Part shown: piece by piece, positions 60,907-64,000 of the stretch
Layout: every line of letters begins with the position of its first letter
How positions within the stretch are numbered: position 1 is the first letter of the stretch
DNA from: JAVEDQ01 sp963783105
GTDB taxonomy: Bacteria; Actinomycetota; Actinomycetes; Frankiales; Frankiaceae
Length of the DNA stretch: 64,000 bases
Assembly: GCA_963783105.1 (NCBI GenBank)
Contig: CAWAMI010000007.1
Location: forward strand, 1,010,038-1,074,037
Reading direction: 5' to 3'
Program-made: the position numbers and the translations under genes
The notes under the pieces: generated by a model
Databases searched by the model: none
What the model was told of the DNA's origin: nothing
Seen by the model: the letters and a program-made list of their open reading frames with translations, nothing else

Positions 60907-61215
60907 ATGTCCGCACCCAAGGCGCGGTCGACGCTGACCAACGAGGTCACTACCGCGAAGCGTTCCCGCCAGTCGCTGAAGCTGTCGGAGGCGGTGCTGG
61001 CCACCGGGCCGGCGCTCGCCGAAGCGAAGATCACGGACTAGATCCGCAAGGTCGCCGCGGCCGCGCCGCCGCTCGACGACAAGCAGCAGGCGCGGCTGAC
61101 GGCGCTGCTCCACCAGACCGCCCACGGCAAGGCCACCACCGTGGCGGGTGGCGATGAGCGACAACGTCAACCGCGAGCACGGCGAGTTCCCGCGCGGGAG
61201 CCAGCCCTCCCGTGA
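60907..61215 (+). pseudogene. small protein interrupted by an amber codon
   Basis: From ATG 60907 the frame reads MSAPKARSTLTNEV, LSEAVLATGPALAEAKITD, then TAG at 61039-61041. The same frame then continues IRKVAAAAPPLDDKQQARL and TALLHQT, which looks like the APPL..QQ-RL..LL segment of small actinobacterial element proteins. A Tyr codon (TAC) changed to TAG would explain it. The open frame continues to 61215; where the original protein ended is not known. Confidence 0.5.
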
Positions 61216-61444
61216 AGAGATCGCCGAGTACCTCCGCGAGATCGTGGAGACCCGGCTGCCGCTGGACGACGCGAAGTCGTTGGAGGCGGGGGTGGAGGAC
61301 CTCGAGGCGTGGGTGGACGACCTCGGGGACGGGGCCGACCGCCTCCAGGCGATGGCGGTCCGGATGATCGTGAGGGCAGCTCGCCTCAAGGCGATGCTCC
61401 GGGTGCTCGGGCAGCAGGGCACCGGCAGCGAGGGTCCCGAGTGA
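61154..61444 (+). CDS. small acidic helical protein, module copy 2
   Basis: A 96-residue protein from ATG 61154 (GTG 61148 in frame is an alternative). Acidic and predicted all-helical (EEIAEYLREIVETRLPLDD, LEAGVEDLEAWVDDLGDGA), with a basic C-terminal helix (VRMIVRAARLKAMLRVLG). It could be an accessory or regulatory protein for the ATPase that follows; they overlap by four bases. Its frameshifted paralogue lies at 59879. Confidence 0.7.
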   Translation: MSDNVNREHGEFPRGSQPSREEIAEYLREIVETRLPLDDAKSLEAGVEDLEAWVDDLGDGADRLQAMAVRMIVRAARLKAMLRVLGQQGTGSEGPE

Positions 61445-62679
61445 GCGCCAAGGACGGCGCGAGCGCGGCTGCCGGTGGTTCGCGTACTGACGCGTCGGCG
61501 ACCCAGCAGCTGATCGACCTGGCGTCGGCCGACGCCGAGCTCTTCCCGGCCTCAGACGGGCAGGTGTACGCGGTGTGGCGGGACCAGCCGCACCGCGCGA
61601 CGCCGGTGACCAAGTTCGTCGCCGAGGTCGTCCTGCGCTACTACGGCCGGTCGCTGCAGTGGCCGTCGCAGCGCGCGCGGAGCGAGCTCGCCGACTGGGC
61701 CCGCATGACCGGGCGCTCCCGTCCGGTCCGCAAGGTGTTCCTGCGGAGCGCCTGGCTGCCGGAGGAGTTCGCCGTCTTCGTCGACACGGGCGATGCCGCG
61801 GGGTCCGTGTTGAAGGTGACCGAGTACGGCTCCGAGCGGGTTTCCACCGCGCCGGTGGCCTTCCGCCGCGCGGATACGACCGCCGAGCTGTCGGTCGAGA
61901 AGCCCGGCGGTTCGATGGAGGACGGCCTGCAGCTGCTCTGGTCGCTGGTGCCGGTGGCGACCGTAGACCGTCCGGTCGTGCTGGCGCTGCTGCTGACCTG
62001 CTGGTTGACCGGGGTGCCGCAGCCGGTGGTGCTGGTCAGCGGGCCGCGAGACAGCGGCAAGACGACCACCGCCCGGTTCCTGCTGTCTTAGTCGACCCGG
62101 TGACGCACGAGCGGGGCGGCAGCCTGGGCGACGAGGCCGGCTGGAAGGCGCGGGTCAACACCGCACGGGTGCTGATGATCGACAACGTCGGGCACATCAC
62201 GCCGGACAAGAGCGACCTGCTCTGCCGGGTCGCCACCGGCGGTGAGGCGACCAACCGACGCTCTACAGCAACGACGACGCGCACGTCACCGAGCTGCGCA
62301 TCCCGGTGTGGCTCACGAGCATCGACACCGGCGTGCTCCGCGAGGATCTCGCTACTCGCATCGTGCGGATCGAGCTGGAACCGCTGAACCCGGAGCGGCG
62401 GCTGCCGGACGGCCAGCTGACCCGTCGGCAGAAGGAGGCACAGCCGGTCGTCACCGCCGCCCTGCGCGACCCGCTCGTCGACGTCCTGTCGCTCCTGCCG
62501 CAGGAGTCGGCCGAGGGCCTGACCCATCGGATGGGCGACTTCGAGCAGGTGCTGCGCTGCGTCGACCACGTCCTGGGCACCTCGGGCGCGACCAGCTGGC
62601 GGCCCTGCAGACCGTCATCGCCGAGGACGTCCTCGACGTCGACCCTGTCGCTACCGCGTTGCTGGCCGGCGTGCGCTAA
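61441..62679 (+). pseudogene. phage/ICE-type primase-helicase ATPase, three frameshifts
   Basis: An ATPase of the kind found in actinobacterial phages and integrative elements. It starts with the VSAKDGA leader, then has VVLRYYGRSLQWPSQRARSE and the conserved KPGGSMEDGLQLL. Walker A is GPRDSGKTTTARFLL (about 205-215); the frame then stops at 62091. A second frame gives LVDPVTHERGGSLGDEAGWK and VLMIDNVGHITPDKSDLLCR with the RVATGGEATNRR sensor. A third, from about 62265, gives LYSNDDAHVTELRIPVWLTS and ELEPLNPERRLPDG. A fourth, from about 62585, ends DQLAALQTVIAEDVLDVDP. All parts are in natural order. Confidence 0.8.
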
Positions 62680-62714
62680 CCGACAAGCCGGACGAGTGTT
62701 CCGTCGGTGATCGG

Positions 62715-62969
62715 ATGCTGGTGCGACGCAACCTTCTCGGCTCCTGGACGCCGACGAAGCTCCTCGAGCTGCTCGAGGCCCACGTCACCGATTCGGTCCG
62801 CCGCTCCTCCAGCTGGCCGAAGACGCCGGGCATCCTCTCCACGCACCTGAAGCGGCTCGCCCCGGCGCTGCTCGACGCCCACGGCATCCGTGTCACGACC
62901 GGCGCCCGCCACGGCAAGGACCGGCAGCGGGTCATCGAGATCGAGAAGTCGTCGCGCGATGACGAGTGA
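62715..62969 (+). CDS. winged-helix-like C-terminal domain of primase-helicase family
   Basis: An 84-residue protein from ATG 62715. WTPTKLLELLEAHV, SWPKTPGILSTHLKRLAP and GIRVTTGARHGKDRQRVIEI match the extreme C-terminal domain normally fused to the ATPase above. Here it is separated by a stop and 36 bases, so it is either a split-off domain or part of the same broken gene. Confidence 0.55.
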   Translation: MLVRRNLLGSWTPTKLLELLEAHVTDSVRRSSSWPKTPGILSTHLKRLAPALLDAHGIRVTTGARHGKDRQRVIEIEKSSRDDE

Positions 62970-63123
62970 GGCGGACGAGGGGCGGACGCAGCCGGAGCCC
63001 TGGCGGACGACCGGCGGACGCACCGCCACGTGAAGTCAACCACCACCACCCCCAGCTCAGAGGCCCAGAACGGCGTTTCTCGGGGTCCGGCGGACGAGGC
63101 GGACGAGACTCGCTGGGCAACTC

Positions 63124-63147
63124 CTACTCCACAGCAGGGAGGAGTAG
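63124..63147. promoter_or_regulatory. small hairpin before the primase gene
   Basis: CTACTCC and GGAGTAG form a 7-bp stem with a 10-base loop. It is followed by a purine-rich stretch and a run of eight G at about 63174-63181, unusual for this window. Confidence 0.35.
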
Positions 63148-63162
63148 AGGGAGTACTAGGGG

Positions 63163-64000
63163 GTGCGGGGCAGGGGGGGGGCGGCGTCGTCCGCCGCGTC
63201 CGCCTACGCTTGGTTCGTCGCGCTGCTCGCCCTCGTCGGCAGCGGCACCGACGGTCGCCTGTGGCAGTGCCCGGCCCACCGCGACGCCACGCCGAGCCTG
63301 AGCGTCACCGAGGGGGCCGGCGGCTGGGTCCTGCTGCACTGCCACGCCGGCTGCTCCGTCACGGAGGTGCTGACGTCGCTGTCTCTCGGGCCGCGACACC
63401 TGTTCGCGGTGAGCCATTTGACGCCGGCCGATCACCGAACCCTGTTCCGGGTCGCGCCGCCGTTCCCGCCCCCGCGGCGGTCGCGTGCCGGACCGGGTAG
63501 CGGCTGGCGGCTGGCGGCGATCCACGACTACGGCCCCGCTCGGCTGCTGCGCTACCGGCACCCGACCACTGGCGAGAAGGACCTCCGGTGGGAGTCGCAG
63601 GACGCCGCCGGTGCCTGGGTACCGGGGTTGTTCGGCGTCCGCCTGGAGGACCTGCCGCTCTACCGCGAGCAGGAGGTCCGGATGGCCGTCGCCGCCGGCG
63701 AGCAGGTCTTCGTGGTGAGTCCGAGTCCAGCGTCGACGCCCTCAACCGAGCGGGGCTGTACGCCACCACGTGGGCTGGCGGCTCCGCGCGGCCGAACATC
63801 AAGCGGCTTCACAACGTCCTGCGAGGTGGCGACGTCGTAGCGGTTGCTGACTCCGACGAGGCCGGAGTGCGCTGCTCTGACCTGGTCGTGGACGGTCTTT
63901 CGAGGCAGTTCGTCGAGTCGGTTCTATTCAGCCGACAGGCGCTAACCTGGACCCCGCGATCTGCTAGCGCTAATGGGGCCGGCCGCTTTCGACATCGTCT
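63163..64000 (+). pseudogene. CHC2/Toprim DNA primase-like gene, one frameshift, runs off window
   Basis: From GTG 63163. A zinc-finger region (WQCPAHRDATPSLSV, LLHCHAGCSVTEVLTSL) gives the CxxH...CxxC pattern of bacterial and phage primases. After VFVV near 63715 a base is missing: the next frame reads ESSVDALNRAGLYATTWAGG, VVAVADSDEAGVRCSDLVV, the Toprim glutamate and DSDEAG motifs, and stays open to the end of the window. With the ATPase just upstream it forms an element replication module. Confidence 0.75.

Noticed and set aside
1..64000. tRNA or rRNA genes
   Set aside because: Inspection for T-loop-like GGTTCGA sequences (e.g. near 36361 and 43621) gave no cloverleaf; no rRNA-like segments were seen. 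This was by eye, so a covariance search could still find one.
1..64000. CRISPR arrays or insertion sequences
   Set aside because: No spaced direct repeats of 25-40 bases and no transposase-like protein were seen. The only tandem repeats are within genes or the 14-bp unit at 10987.

Overview
This is high-GC actinobacterial DNA. By eye it is well above 65% GC apart from a few dips. It carries a mycothiol-type DinB enzyme, two wax ester synthase/DGAT proteins, LGFP repeats, PASTA-less Ser/Thr kinases, many GTG starts with tight ATGA/GTGA overlaps, and a form I aerobic CO dehydrogenase. A soil or rock-dwelling actinomycete is likely; the exact order cannot be fixed from sequence alone.

Region by region. 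0-17 kb is ordinary chromosome: a PIG-L deacetylase, an acyl-CoA dehydrogenase and a pirin on the minus strand; an FAD oxidoreductase and a Nudix protein on the plus strand; an HrpA helicase with one frameshift; a DUF2267-pterin dehydratase fusion; a GDPD phosphodiesterase; an aldo/keto reductase; and a Ser/Thr kinase. 15.7-22.5 kb holds a secreted beta-propeller, a subtilisin-like protease with a C-terminal GKNWQ repeat tract, and a membrane-bound GGDEF-EAL protein. 22.6-29.5 kb is a compact, overlapping operon, coxM-coxS-coxL-coxF(XdhC-YHS)-coxD-coxE. CoxL has the form I active-site loop (AYACSFR), so this unit should encode CO oxidation and its own CuMo-cofactor maturation. 29.5-47.5 kb is rich in envelope and secreted proteins: YukJ-lamin tail, CapA lipoprotein, Abi-alpha with DUF445, two more propeller/helix proteins, a second kinase with a membrane partner, an SH3 lipoprotein, an ABCG-like exporter and a GON-FN3-LGFP protein. 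47.5-56.9 kb is a neutral-lipid neighbourhood: two divergent WS/DGAT genes, a lysophospholipid acyltransferase, an NAD-type malic enzyme and a secreted CocE/X-Pro hydrolase.

From 56.9 kb to the right edge the DNA is accessory and decaying. It holds a broken TRAFs-binding-domain gene, a DoxX-family membrane protein, coding scraps, one low-GC hypothetical gene, and then a module seen twice (small acidic helical protein plus a protein starting VSAKDGA). The second copy runs into a phage/ICE-type primase-helicase ATPase and a CHC2-Toprim primase, both interrupted by frameshifts. This looks like the eroding left part of an integrated element whose other end is outside the window.

Three points deserve most attention: the form I cox operon with its XdhC-YHS fusion; possible DosR/OsdR-like sites between the two WS/DGAT genes and before doxX, which would tie storage lipid to hypoxia or redox signals; and the duplicated module with a sharp recombination joint. 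Several apparent indels also lie in core genes (near 5.25, 7.66 and 9.9 kb), so assembly error is a live alternative for some of the frameshifts.
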